A stretch of 64,000 nt of DNA from positions 1,263,753 through 1,327,752 of the forward strand of contig FJOG01000003.1 in the NCBI GenBank assembly GCA_900073065.1, given 5' to 3'. Position 1 is the first letter of the stretch. Each line of letters opens with the position of its first letter. Positions 35,029 to 47,302 of the stretch are shown here, piece by piece. Below the pieces are notes generated by a model. That model saw only the letters and a list, made by a program, of their open reading frames with translations. It did no database searches and had not been told where the DNA came from. A program made the translations under genes and the position numbers. Source of the DNA: Phialocephala subalpina. Taxonomy: Eukaryota > Ascomycota > Leotiomycetes > Helotiales > Mollisiaceae.

Positions 35029-36104
35029 TCAACTGGTCGAGCCATTCGAGATAAATACAGAAAGCACAGCTGCATATGCAGAAATGACAGCCACCGTGGC
35101 TTGATTGGAAGCCCTGAAGAAAATCGAAGTAAGAAATGAAAACACCACTACCCAAACCGAGACCGTGATCAACTGGGTTCCCTTGCTTGACTGATATGAC
35201 AGGATTGCCAGAGGTACCACGATGAAGATATTCGCAGCAAGTGCAACAAGGATCCTCCACACGATATCTGCAACTGCTACGGTGTTTTGATAAGACCATT
35301 TGTGCGTGGTTCTGTCGCAGTACGTTGGCGAGACTCCTCTTTCATTGTCTGGATTTTTGGATAATCTCCGAAAGCGAAACCAGCGTAGGCACTTGTTGAG
35401 GCAACGTTGAAGGGGATCTTGAAGTGTTCGTGGTGCAAGATCTACCCGTACGAGTCGAGTGTTGTATATTTCGTGAAGGCTGAGGTCGGTTCTACGAGTG
35501 AACCTCGGTTGGTCGTCGATCAATGAGCAGGTCTCCATGGCCATGATCCGATTAAAAGCAGCGATGCCATCATCTTTGCGTAAACAACGAGATTAGTCCA
35601 GAACCACGTGTTGTATCAAGCAAACTTACCATACTGCCTAAGCAAGTCCCGCAATTTCAGGATCAACTTCTCGTCTAGCACTTCTTCCGGACGGAGAGCA
35701 TGCTCTTCTTTTTGACAATGCTTCAATTCAAGCCTGTCTGCCGGAGATGGATCTAGGCCTAGATTTAGTCCAGCCTGATATATCTGGTGATCTATGCGAT
35801 CGATCTCTTCTTCTAATAGGCGAAGATTTAAGAGATGAGTGGTTTTGAATCTTCGGAAGCCGTGAAGCGCTAGGTTATTATCCTCGGTGCTCAAAGCCCA
35901 CACCTTTTCAAAGAGTTTGGAAGATTCTGACTCCCCGAGGTTTAATGACTCTTTGAAAGAGACATGAGGTTTGTGCTCAGCGCCGTAGATAGATGGTGGC
36001 AGACAGCCTTCTTGTGGTCGGTCACGTGAATGACCTGCTTCTCCGTCAAAACTTGACTCAGCGGAACACGATCTAGAATGCTGCGTTTCCAGCGAGATGG
36101 TCAT
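35029..36104 (-). CDS. DUF6594-family membrane protein (339 aa)
   Basis: Exons 36104-35630 and 35573-35029, with a 56-bp intron (35574-35629, phase 1) inside RQYDDGIAAFNRI. The start at 36104 (MTISLETQHSRS) is chosen because the open frame upstream to 36338 reads like untranslated sequence. The middle contains a helical segment with FKTTHLLNLRLLEEEIDRIDHQIY, typical of the family. The C-terminus has three membrane helices: about IVWRILVALAANIFIVVPLAIL, LITVSVWVVVFSFLTSIFF and ATVAVISAYAAVLSVFI. DUF6594 proteins are abundant in filamentous ascomycetes, often beside accessory genes; their role is unknown. The recognition rests on recalled pattern. Confidence 0.8.
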
Positions 36105-38582
36105 TTGAATCCAAAGTAACAAGTGACGATCTAAGAAAGATGGCGGAGAAGGAATGAAGAGGAGAATGGAAGGCAGCTGAAAGTACGCAGGTTCAAGCTT
36201 AAATGCACCATTCGACGTAGCCTGACATTGTGCTTCCGAGAGGCTGTACATAATACGCAGTCGATTTTCCTTGGACGAGGCATATGTAAACGTGCTCTGC
36301 TTAGATCCAATGCCTCTTCCTAAGCTAGAGAACGTCAAGGTTGCACGACTTGCGCTACTTCAGCCAATAGCCACAGATCATGCTTCCACACAGCCTCAAC
36401 ACATCAGGCTCGCCCATCTTGACTCATGCAATCAAAATCATAGGATGTGACTGCGTAGGCTAGTTTCCATTCCAGGCAGATTTATGGAACTGTAAGGCTA
36501 CCCAACATTTGACTTCCTCTGACCCTCAACTCTTAAAATCACAACTTCCTTAAAGCACAACATTGTCAAATCGTAGCTTGCTTAAACTATGGCCCCTTGA
36601 AACTATTGCTTTCAAAAGCCCAAGCTGCCTCAAGTTAAAACCTTCACGAACAGCACTTTCTCAGAGCAAAATACCCCCTCTATGTGTCTTGATGTCGCGC
36701 GGAGCAATGAACCGCTGAGAACTTCCGCAGTGATCCTTGACGCGTGAAAAGGAAATATTTGTGACTGCGCCTAGTACGTGGAGGGAGAAAATAAGGCTCT
36801 CAACGTCTTTTTATGAACCGTAGCTAGAATGCTGGGTGTATTGCTGGTAATAGCATGACGGAGTCTTGTTATGTCAAGAGAGGCGCTACGCGCGCTTGCG
36901 CTTCCGCTCTCTGACAGAACCAGATCAAAATGTGCTTTAACTGCCAGCCAATCAGAACATTAGAGTAAATCACGCTAATTTGGGTGATTTCGCGTGCACA
37001 ATCAAGCGCTTTCGTCTCATAAATTCGCGTCTTCGCTCCTTCCCACAAGAGCCCCAACCTTCACTACACCTACCTCTCCTCATCAAGACTTCCACACAAC
37101 GCCTCATCTAACAAAGGACGATACACCTAAAGGCTCTCGAGTACTGGTTGGTCCTCTATCACCCAACTCAGGCACGTGTTTTCTCGCTCCGCCTTGGCCT
37201 AAACCGCGTTCTGTCCCCTCCTCTCCCTACCTCTACCACTTCACCTTCACATTTCTCAGAACACACACCCCGCGAGTCAATATTGGCCATGTCCTCCATG
37301 CAAAGAACGCGCGTTCCAAGTTGTCTGATGTTCCTCGCAGGCAATAATCAACGCGTCGCGTCCAACCATACGCGTGGAACATCGTTCAGTAGTCAACACT
37401 TCGCAACTTCGACCTAACAGCTTCAACCTTCCTTCGACACTTTCCTTGCAATCGGCTCCTCGGACGCAGGTAGCACCTTCTCAAAATATGCCGTTTCATG
37501 CTCACCATGACATAGTTTGATCGCGACCTTCAGGATCTATCCCTCTCACGCTCATATGCAACACAACACCGCTGACCAACACCAGGTTCGTTCAGTTGAT
37601 TCCAGGATTCTCTGCCACGACCTCTCAATGGGTTGCAAAGCCCGACAGGAAGTGGTAGGTGCAAGCCAGTCGAGAAACCTGTGTGAGAGGCCCGGACATG
37701 GTGAGGTTCTTCAAGACTCCTTGTGGTCCTCCTGATGAACGACACCATAGAATACCCTCCCCGTGCGTAACCTCCACGTCTTTGACTGGATCTCGACTGA
37801 GTCTGCAATTCGTTGCAGGCAGACCCGAAGCCCAACCATAGGCTGATGGAAACCCCCTCAAACAATGCTCTAGCATGTTGGATAGTTCACCATGTTCAGG
37901 CGTGCGAGCAGCGTTCGTGGAGAGACACTGATGTAAATCATGAACGCGATGGTTCTTCGGTCAATCTTAGGTCACTAGTGGGCTGAATGAGAGATTGAGG
38001 ATGCAAGGCCTTCGGCTGAGAAACCTCAAACATACCTACACATTTTCTGAAGATTACTGATCGCATTGCTCGTCGAGAGCGGAAAAGGTTGTAGTTGAGG
38101 ATTTGGGAACCCTGGAAGCATGTTCTAAATCACCCATCTGTGCACTCTGGGGTGTCTTTATGGGGATCTAGCCTAGAAGAGCTCGAAGGATCACGTGGGA
38201 GGCTGGTCTGAGGATCTCCCTAGGTAACCTAAGGTTAACCGCACACCCCAGGGTAAAACCTCCCACCTTCAACCTTCCCAAATTCAGCGACCAGATTTCA
38301 CTTGTCACAATAACATGGCCTCTGAAAAAATCGAACTCCATCGGGAATCAATTGGAGCTCTCGGATTAACTTCCGATTCGCGACTACCGCACCTGGCACA
38401 GCGTTTGAGATGAACTTCAGACAACGCTGAAACACCCAAGCGGGATGAACGACAGCAGCTGCTCCGTGGCAGCAGCATCCCGCAGAAGTCGGCGATTCAA
38501 GCTTAAATCCATCTGATCATATAAAAGTCATCGTCGTACGAGTTCTCTCCATATATATATATATCTCCACAAGTGGATCGAA
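36105..38582. other. Intergenic region, about 2.5 kb
   Basis: Divergent region between the DUF6594 gene and the SET gene. No gene could be supported: frames at 36994-37347 (plus) and 37530-37865 (minus) are Pro/Ser/Arg-rich without motifs. The right end has a TATA box and an AT repeat (38551-38564). A non-coding RNA cannot be excluded. Confidence 0.5.
38520..38527 (+). promoter_or_regulatory. TATA box upstream of the SET gene
   Basis: TATAAAAG lies 56 bp before the ATG at 38583. An (AT)7 run at 38551-38564 sits between them. Confidence 0.5.
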
Positions 38583-40021
38583 ATGCTTCTCTTCAGTCTG
38601 TTTGCGTCGTTCTTTTTGTTTGATCTCATCCATGCCGGGCAGCATCCCCTCGATGTCGAATTTCGAGCGAACTTAAGTGGAAATCCGGACGCATCCCAGC
38701 GCAACTTATCGATCGAAGTCTTGGCATCGGATCTAAATGTCGCAGAAGGTTTTGATGACTATGAACACACTCAAGCCTCCGGCCCGTGGACACACACTCC
38801 AGAGTGTATTCACAGCGACGACAAAACAGAAGAGTACTGCGTATACACCAACAATAGCTTCGCTCATGGTCGAGGCATATCATTCTTCACATCACCCACG
38901 ATAGCAGTACGAATAGCAGAACTTTCGGCTTTCACCAATCAGTCCGTCCACGACAATGTGAACAACTTTGAAGATCCTCCATGGGAAGTTCGAGATATTC
39001 CTGGAAAGGGCAATGGATTATTCGCGACACGAGAACTTCATCGAGGAGACCTAATTTTAGCAGACACGCCTGTTGGGGTCTTACAAAGCGATGCTTTCTT
39101 TCTCGATTACCTGATCGGATATCGATACCTTCATACGGCTTTCGACCGACTGCCAGACGCAACCAAAGACTTAGTCATGCGGACGGCAGCACATTCTCCC
39201 GGCGACCCTTATATGGAGAGGATCAACACCAATGCCTTTGCTGGAGAATTCGAAGACAAGCCGCACTTTTTTTTGTATCCGGAGACCTCAGTGAGTGCCT
39301 ACCTCTCAAACGACGGCACGTGACAGCTACTGATATCTATATCCAGCTCATTAACCACGACTGTCGTCCAAAGTAAGTTCATTCACGTTGTGAGAGAATC
39401 AGCGCTGACAATTTAGTACTCTGTATTACCACGACACATCAACTCTCATCCACGCCACCTACGCATCCCGTACCATTCTTCCTGGAGAAGAGATCACCAT
39501 CACTTGTAAGTACTCTAGGCCCACAGCATTTCCAAGCTAATATCCCAGATATCAACATACTTCAACCCCGTTCAGAACGTCGCGCAGTCCTAAAACAAAC
39601 ATGGAAGTTCGACTGCCAATGTTCCCTCTGCTCTCGCTCCACCTCCTCAAACCAAGAATCCGACACCCACATCGCTCGAATCAACCACCTGCAAACCCAT
39701 CTTTCAGACTGGTCTCCAACCTCTATCGCAACGCCAGCTATGGCTGAAGAACTGATAAAACTTTATGAGCTAGAAGGTATTCACGCAGCAATAGGACTGG
39801 GACACATGCTCGCTGCATTAGCGTACAACGCAGACGGCGATGTCTCGATGGCAAAGAAGCATGCGAGGTTAGCGTTAAAGGGTGGTGTGGTGACTGACGG
39901 GTCGAGAGAGAAGGATGAGGATGATTTGAGGGCGTTGAGGGAAAGTCCGATGACGCATTGGAGTTATTTGGCGAGGAAGATTCAGGAGTTGGAGGGGAGG
40001 ATGGGTAAGGGTAAGAGGTAA
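38583..40021 (+). CDS. SET-domain protein with N-terminal signal peptide (431 aa)
   Basis: SET domains usually methylate lysine with S-adenosylmethionine. Exons 38583-39290, 39347-39372 (26 nt), 39417-39505, 39549-40021. The first 18 residues (LLFSLFASFFLFDLIHAG) form a signal peptide or signal anchor, unusual for a SET protein. About 110 residues with N-glycosylation sequons follow, then the SET start VRDIPGKGNGLFATRELHRGD, the NH-x3-PN motif in LINHDCRPN (spliced across exon 2), PGEEITITY, and a post-SET CQCSLC. The C-terminal region is helical. Proteins of this type recur in fungi, but the substrate and compartment are unknown; secretory targeting is inferred from the N-terminus. Confidence 0.85.
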
Positions 40022-40436
40022 TAGTAATTATAATTTTGATGTTTATCTCAACTTTTAACAGGGCGCTGTTAGGTTTTGATCAACCATTTCTGTCTACCTT
40101 TCAGCTTCATGCAATTTGCTGCATAATCTCCCAATCGGGTTTATGCAATCTTGCAGGGGCAAGTTGCCCTTTCCCATCCTTGGTTACAGTAGGATTCACA
40201 GATCAAAATTTCGTCCCATCTTCAGCCCTGCCGCCTTTCTCTCATTTTCATCTTTATAATCGAGGTGTCATATCTTGTATAGATCTTTGAAATTAGACCG
40301 AGCCGTGTCGTCAAATGTAGCAGCCTCGATTCCATTATCTTTGTATTTAAGAGCGCATAGTCTACAGAGTAAGCAGTGCTCCAATTGTACGATATGATCA
40401 AGGACGGGCAGTCGAGATTCATGTATAATTATCAGA
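40022..40436. other. Intergenic region
   Basis: The 3' flank of the SET gene and upstream region of the HET pseudogene; no other feature seen. Confidence 0.55.
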
Positions 40437-42856
40437 ATGCTCAAGTGAGTCGCTGCTCAATCAAAATTGCGGTCAAAATCTCACCAATAAATATCACAGA
40501 TCACTCATCGCTCCCATCCGGGGTCACCGACCACCAAATGATCCTCAACAGCCAAATCTCTGCAAGATCTGTCGCGCCATAGACTCCAAAGCATATCTCA
40601 TCCATGACAACGAGAGGTACCGCTCCGAGGAAGGAGACCAAGCCATTGACTTAGGTTACCTCGATAAGCTGATCCAGCGCTCTTCATCATGTCCACTCTG
40701 CGCCCTTCTGCTTGATTGCGCCAAACGGATCAACGACGGAAAGACCCCTCCTGTCAAGCACGAGGGCAAACGAGTGAGAGTCTCTATGCATAGAAACTTT
40801 CTATGTAAAATCTTCGACGGGCCGGCTGTTCATCGAGCGGTGCTGGAATTTGAACCTGCTTTCTTTGGATATTTCTCGCAAGCCAGACTTCAGATCTCTA
40901 CTCCGAGCGAGGAGGTCCCTGGATTCGGACGTCAGATGAAGCCGGTAGCAGACATCGGTCGATTGAAAGGCTGGCTTTAGGAATGTGAGCTGAAGCATGG
41001 TTCTAAATGTCACGCTCCAAAATGGCTCGGAGAACAACAACAGCTACCAGGCTTTCTCAGGGTTATCGACATCGAGAAAAATTGCGTGATTGCTGCACCA
41101 CCTCACTGTCGCTATCTATCTCTGAGCTACGTTTGGGGTGATCGTAAAGAGATGAAATCAAGGCTCTGGCTCAGCACAGCGAAGAATAGAGACGCATTCG
41201 AGAAGGAGGGCGGTCTGGATGTTCAGTCGCTTCCGAAGACGATATCCAGTGCTATAGAATTAGTATCGATGATGGGAGAGCGCTACCTATGGATCGACGC
41301 ACTTTGCATTGTCCAAGACGATGACGTGGAATTGGCCGAACAGACAGCACAGATGGATTTGGTATATGCCAGGGCCTTGCTCACGATCATCGTTGCGGCA
41401 GGGACGAATGCGGATGTAAGTGTCAATTTCTCGGAGAATTATTCCCTCTTTCGTGTTGTCTCGAGAGTGCATTGCTCCATATGCACTCCATCTGTGCTCC
41501 AGACGTACTCTTAAGACGTGCATATTTGCTCTCGAAACATACAAAAGAAGTTAGCTGACTCTGAGATCTTGACAAACAGGGAGGCTTACCAGGACTCAAA
41601 ATTGGGACAAGATCAGCTCTTCAAGGATCTGTGAAAATAGACGACAAGTACTCCTTGACGCAAACAGTCGCACAAGGCAATGCTACCCATCTACAAAACA
41701 GTAGTTGGGACGGGCGAGGATGGACTTTCCAGGAGAGGTTATTGTCTCGTCGAGTTCTGATATTCACTCCCGAGCAAGTATTCTGGAACTGTGAGTCGGG
41801 TGTTTGCTGCGAAGAAACCTCACTAGAAGTCGAGGATGAGAAGATCTTCGTGCTTTAGCAAGCTTTGGATTGCCACGATGAATGGGACGATAAGATTGAA
41901 AAGTTTAGCAGACGGTCACTAGGAATCTATGTCACGCAATACTCGAAACGGGACTTCACGTACCATAGCGATGCTCTGGCTGCTTTCTCCGGGATACTGC
42001 GAAGAATGGAGTATGCGAACAAAGAGACGTATCATTGGGGTCTTCCTCATACTCGATTCGATCATGCATTATGTTGGGCAAACGGTCAAGAACCTCAAGA
42101 AGCTCTTTGTCGTCTCGTCGCAGACGATGGCTCCGTATATCATGCACCATTCCCCAGCTGGTCCTGGCTTGGCTGGACAGGTTTTATCGGTGGCCCACGA
42201 TACAACGAATACGTTCATGCTCTAACCCTAGACGGAAGATCCAAAAGCGAGCTGCAATTCTACAAACTCGGTGCTGGTGGCAGGGTGCAAGTGATTGAGG
42301 ATCCGACACCCGGTTCTCAGCTACCTACAGGATTCCCGCCTCGTCACTTGGAGAGAAAGACAGATAGTCCTCAGGACTTTCCGCTGAGATCAAAGTGGAA
42401 GGGGAAGACCGAGATTGAGGAATCTGCAATGCCCCACGTGAGTCCGTTCATTGATACTGGAGGCTGAAATTCTGGACAAGTCATGCGCGACTTCAGACTA
42501 GGAGTATTCCCATCGACACCACCAGCAAAGGACTCAGAGGTGGACTTTCTGTCGATATCAAAGGCAGGGATATCGAACTCTCTAGCTCCGATCGCCAGGT
42601 CCGAGAGTACTTCGAGCAAAAGATTGGCGAGGACAATGTTCCCCATGATAAGCCAAGTCCTAGAATTTTGCTAGACTTCATTGTGGTATCGCGGCATGCG
42701 GAGATAGCGGGGCTGGAGAGTGCGCAGTTGAATTTGTTGGTTGTGCTGTGGAATGAGAAGGAGGAGGGTGTTTCGAGGCGGATTGGAATGGCGGTCATAG
42801 AGGAGAAAGACTGGGTGGCAGCGGAGAGGGAGTGGAAGTTGGTGGTTTTGGAATGA
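40437..42856 (+). pseudogene. HET-domain gene with two in-frame TAG codons and a frameshift
   Basis: A nearly full-length HET gene. The best start is ATG 40437 in an 8-nt coding exon (40437-40444), spliced to 40500. Recognisable parts: N-terminal NLCKICRAI and CPLCALLLDCAKR; the HET core CRYLSLSYVWGD, LPKTISSAIELV and YLWIDALCIVQDD; then after an intron (41418-41580) the segment RGWTFQERLLSRRVL; later APFPSWSWLGWTGFI. TAG occurs at 40978-40980 (between GRLKGWL and ECELKHG) and at 41856-41858 (between KIFVL and QALDCH), with the frame intact on both sides. Near 42460-42475 the frame shifts: FWTSHARLQ and the remaining C-terminus to 42856 are in another frame. Three lesions make it a pseudogene. 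Confidence 0.85.
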
Positions 42857-44117
42857 TTAGGCCGGACTAGAGCGGGATGTAGCGGTCTGCCCGTCCTCGG
42901 CACCAGAGTCGCAGCCCAAGCCAGATCAATACTATTTATTGTAAAGCCGTTAAAGTGCACATGAGGTGATCTTGCGATATTTTGAACGAAGTTTCAGGAT
43001 CTAAATTATAAAGAAAGAGAGCAGCGAAATATTAGTTGAGCTACTCGCCAAGAAACACGTGACCCTGGAGTGATTGCAGAGCCTGAATTCATGCCTAAGG
43101 CCAATTATGTATGGCATTACTACATAATTACTCGCTCTCTTCATCTTCAAAGATTTCCTTTTTCATCCCTATGGCAGCTTCTATCTCATGAACGATAGCA
43201 TACCAGCTCACAAAGCCGCAAGCACATTCGACTTTCGCATCTCTAGTTGGGAAATCCCAAAGATTCACCAGGTGCGCGAACACAAGATCTACGGAGTCGA
43301 AATATCTTCAGGAACCGATACAAAGACGGAGTATGAGCCAAGGACAAACTTTGAATTTCAGGACTCCAAGAACAGCACAGAAAGCAACGGCAACACCAGA
43401 AGCAAAACCAAACGATATTCAACAGAATTGGAAGCCAAAGGCAAAGAGTCTGACGAAGGAAGATTTCTTGTGCTGGGGTATTGGCTTCTTTTCGGGCTAC
43501 TGTACCGCCCAATACCTTCGTAGGAAGCAGCCTCACACGGGAGACTGATATTTTGGGTGATTGAATAAGAACTCTTTATCTTTTAAAGATCTGGTAAGCT
43601 CTACTAAGCTCTTGCGCATCTGGCGCATCATAATCGGTTTCTGATACTGAAAATATTGTATTGCAGGAGCAACAGCCCGTGAGTTTAGCGAGTAGAGCCC
43701 CTAAACTCGAGCAAAACTCGCTGAAAATTAGCGATCAAGCCTGAGAGTATCTCTCGCCTAGCATGCGCCAACCTTATTTGTTCTTCACGGCGGACAAAAG
43801 ATAGGGTTCAAACCAAGACGCTTCATCAGAACCAACAGTGCACTGATAAGCACCCGAAGTTGGGCTGATCGTAGGGCTGAGCCCAATGAATTGGACCCTT
43901 CGCGGCAATTGCGAGGCATCAGTGGCCAGCAGCACCGTTGCATGCAGTCAGACGGCAAAGCAAACTCAGCCACACCAATCTAGCTGAAGGGCAGTGCCTA
44001 CCTAGTGGCCCCTCAGGCATCATCTTTAGATATCAGCTACAGCTCCACGGTTTGATTTTCTCTTCATCCTCGATCGAACAACCTCAAGATACTTAACGTA
44101 CCAGGAATAATTGGACA
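42857..44117. other. Intergenic region with doubtful small frames
   Basis: Frames at 43188-43523 and 43333-43548 (plus) overlap; the second ends with a hydrophobic segment (FLCWGIGFFSGYCTAQYL) and could be a tiny membrane protein. Neither has enough support to annotate. The right end is the promoter of the WW-domain gene. Confidence 0.45.
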
Positions 44118-45241
44118 ATGACTTCTTTCTCAGGACCTCCAGGACCTTCAGGCGGCCCTCCGCCATTCCCGCCTAGCGGTTCTCCCCCACCAGTTCCTGA
44201 GGGATGGAGAGCGGAGTGGAGTGCTGAATACAAAGCTTGGTAGGTTCATCTCCTGATATCCAATTCGCAATATCCCATAAATTCCGGGACAATGTCAAGT
44301 GCTTCAAACTGACAATGCCAGGTATTATGTCAACACCGCGACGGGAGCATCCACATGGAGCAACCCTCCAAACAATGCCCCGCTGCCGCCCTCTGGACCA
44401 CCTCCATATGCCAGCGCCTCGTATCCTCCCCAGCCAAACGAAACCCTATATGATGACGATGAAAAGTCATCTGCCACCCGGGGACTTTCACCGAAGCTCT
44501 TCGGCGCCGCTGCCGCTCCGCTCCTCGGTCGTGTGTTCGGCAGCCATCATAGCCACCACAGTCCTCCTGTTCCTGAGCACTCCCGCCCTACGAGCGCCAT
44601 GGGCGGAGCACCGCTGTACATTCATGCCGCTTGCTTTTGCGATGCGGATGTTACCCAGAAGATTCGGGTAATGGTAAGTTCTTCGAAACTTTTGGATGTC
44701 CCAATACTCCTGGGACATTCTCTTCAGCTCGTGTACTGACTTGGAGAAGGTAACGCCACAACAAACACTCTCAATCCGCTGTGATTCCTTGACCTTTCAC
44801 TTCGGCGATCCGTGGCCCAACCACCGAAAGCAATTCTCCGTTCTATACTCGTACGGTCAGCAACCATGGCAACTCGTAACAAGTGTCGAAGGTCCCGATA
44901 CGATCAACCTCCACCCAATCCACCCCGTCGACAATGCCCGTGCCTCTTTCGTACAATCACCTAATAACAGAATCGTTGCCATGGTGTGGGGAACGAAGAA
45001 CGCACTTGCTGATCATCCGGAGAATACCACTGGGCGAAATGCAGGTATGAAGATGATGGAGGTTGAGCGGGAGGGCAGATTCGAGGCTAGCAATGCGTGG
45101 ATGGGTTTTGATGGTCTTCCGAATACTGAGAAGATGGCTGTTGTGTATTATCGGAATCAGGATGGGAGCATTGGTGTTTTGACGGCGAGGGAGGGCGAGA
45201 CGTTGAGGCTGCCTTGGAATGCTTTCTCTGGCGCGATCTAG
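44118..45241 (+). CDS. WW-domain protein (321 aa)
   Basis: Exons 44118-44239, 44322-44673, 44750-45241. The N-terminus is Pro/Gly-rich (GGPPPFPPSGSPPPVP) and leads into a WW domain, PEGWRAEWSAEYKAW then YYVNTATGASTW, with both signature Trp and the closing Pro; intron 1 splits the codon of the central Trp. WW domains bind proline-rich peptides. A Pro/Tyr segment and a His/Ser run (GSHHSHHS) follow. The C-terminal half, from about residue 120 (APLYIHAACFCDADVTQKI), forms a separate globular domain with ITVxP-like strands resembling an uncharacterised fungal domain (possibly a fucose-lectin-like or beta-sheet fold; not certain). Likely intracellular, as there is no signal peptide. Confidence 0.82.
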
Positions 45242-47302
45242 GGAACGAGAAAGTGACGTTTCCTCATGTCCATTCGACGTTGCAAGGCGTAGCGGGAAAT
45301 GAACCATGGGGATTCAGGATTGTCCAGGGTGTGTCTTTGTTCCAAGGACTTTGACTGGTTGAAAGTGAACGCAGATTCGGCATCCATGTTGGAATTCTAT
45401 TCGATTTGGGGGAAGGGGTTGGTCGTATCCCAAATGGAGTAGAGATGTTTCTTTTCAATGCACCTTTGCACATGAAAACGTTACCCTTCCCATGAGCTAG
45501 CAGTGCCTGTTTTCAAGCATGAATAGTCACTCTTCACATGTTTTTAGTTTCTTAGTAAGGGCTCTCTCTCTCGGTACGAAGTACCACAGCTGCATCCCAT
45601 CCTTGCAATGTCTCGTAAGCTATCTCACTTTCAAATCACGACTAGATCTCGGAAACACACGGAGTATATATGATATTCCGTATCATTCTGCCATGCACAC
45701 ATTTGAGACTTCACAGCTCACGCAAATCCGGAATGAAATAGATATTTCTTATTTGTCACCATTGCGGCTCCTACTTCGCGGACTTGTCTTACCCGCCTTA
45801 TAAAGGCGCAAACAAAAACAGGGCCAAATATCCCACATATTATCAGCAATCCTCATTTTCGAAGAACACTCAAGTTTGCGCATACAAGGTCGAGGAGTGA
45901 AGTACTAGCAGGACAATGGATGAAAACGCTAAACTTCTCTAACCTAGGCAGAACCCGACATCACTTCGCAACGTCCCTGGCTAAATCGAACATTCAACAC
46001 TTACCGAATCTGCCGGAAGGTTAAAGACCATCGAGGAGTTGGTGAAGAGGTACGAACCTCTTCATCCCAGGGAAAAAGTGGACAACAAGAAGGGAAACGA
46101 TGAAGACATCTCTGAGCCTGAATCCTCTTTCATCAAGAAGAATTTTCAAGAAGGTTTCCGCAAAAGGGCCAACAGCTAGGTAGCAAGGAAAGTGACCTCT
46201 TGTACGAGAAGCACGAAGGGGGCGGGATTTGATCATGGAAGCTTAGCAGAACTCGCAATCAACATTCATAAAATTATACAAAATTCAAGCGCTCGGAGAC
46301 AAAAGGAACAAGACAAAATACAAGAGCAAAGCACAGAAGACATAGAAGATATTGTGCACGAGTATTCGAAGGAGGGGGGATATTCCTCAGATATTGATGG
46401 GACGATCGATGGTGATGATTGAGACTGACACCTCTCATTCCCTCGTCTTTCCCATCCCAGTTTTTTTTATAATGCTTGTAGTGTATTGGCAATTGAATTT
46501 TAAGATAGTTTTCGATTGCAATATGGAATGTATGTGAGTGATGATTCCTCATGTTCTTGAGGATGTGACTAGCAGTCCGACCCTTCCCGAATCGGCACCA
46601 AAGTCACGGCAGCCAAACCCGATTCAAGAGCTGGCACGCGACCACATCGTAATCCGCACCAACGCTCGATCAATTTTCGGACTCTACACCTTTCCACGAT
46701 CCATCTATTCGTACTCGAGAAGTGAGGAGTTGGCCGCTCGCCCTGCATTGTTAAGAGAAGTCAAGGCGATATATTCGATACCGAGGATACCAACGCCGAA
46801 GGTCCCGATTGCTCCTCAAGTCGCAGATTCGTCGACTTCTGCGCCAAAAGAGGCAGGTTTCTTGCCCAACATCAAACTCATGGCAAAAGCGTTCCATCGC
46901 ATTCCGAAGAAAGTAGGTCCTGGGGGGATCAAAGAGAGCAAGCAGACGACCTTACCCTGATTTAGATGACGAGGGTGTGTACGTATATTTGGTATTGGAT
47001 TGGGATACATTTTATTCTAGGCGTTCGGGGGGCGAGGCGTACTACAGAGGGGTGACACCGAGGACTGTATAGTACAATGTCCGGCATTTGGACGTAAATT
47101 CGGGCAATTCGGGCAAAGTCAGAGAAACACTAAACAGAATAGGAACTCACGATTCGAGCTGTGTAGTAGAACTATTATTGCCTGCCTTTTCTAACTCCAC
47201 ATTTCAGTATTCTATCTACTTAACACAAAATGTATCATCGCTGCCATGAAATGCATTTCTTGAAAGTATATCGCGGCATAAGACTGCTCCATGGCACCAA
47301 AT
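45242..47302. other. Gene-poor region, about 2 kb
   Basis: Apart from the possible fragment at 45985-46422, only a frame at 46538-46960 (plus, 140 codons, rich in Pro, Ser and Lys) stands out. It has no motif or splice context and is not called. Confidence 0.45.
45985..46422 (+). pseudogene. Possible degenerate coding fragment with internal TAG
   Basis: A single frame runs from 45985 to 46422 with one stop (TAG 46177-46179). It reads GRLKTIEELVKRYEPLHPREK, then an acidic Lys/Glu-rich stretch and, after the stop, LAELAINIHKIIQNSSARRQK and a very acidic end. There is no ATG at its left end. The charged helical composition looks coding, but no family was recognised. Confidence 0.3.

Noticed and set aside
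36994..37865. Several Pro/Ser/Arg-rich frames on both strands
   Set aside because: They overlap each other on opposite strands and show no protein-like motif.
43188..43548. Two overlapping small frames, one ending in a hydrophobic segment
   Set aside because: Two competing frames over the same bases and no other support; noted only in the intergenic entry.
46538..46960. 140-codon plus-strand frame after the acidic fragment
   Set aside because: No motif, no splice context, and composition typical of random GC-balanced sequence.
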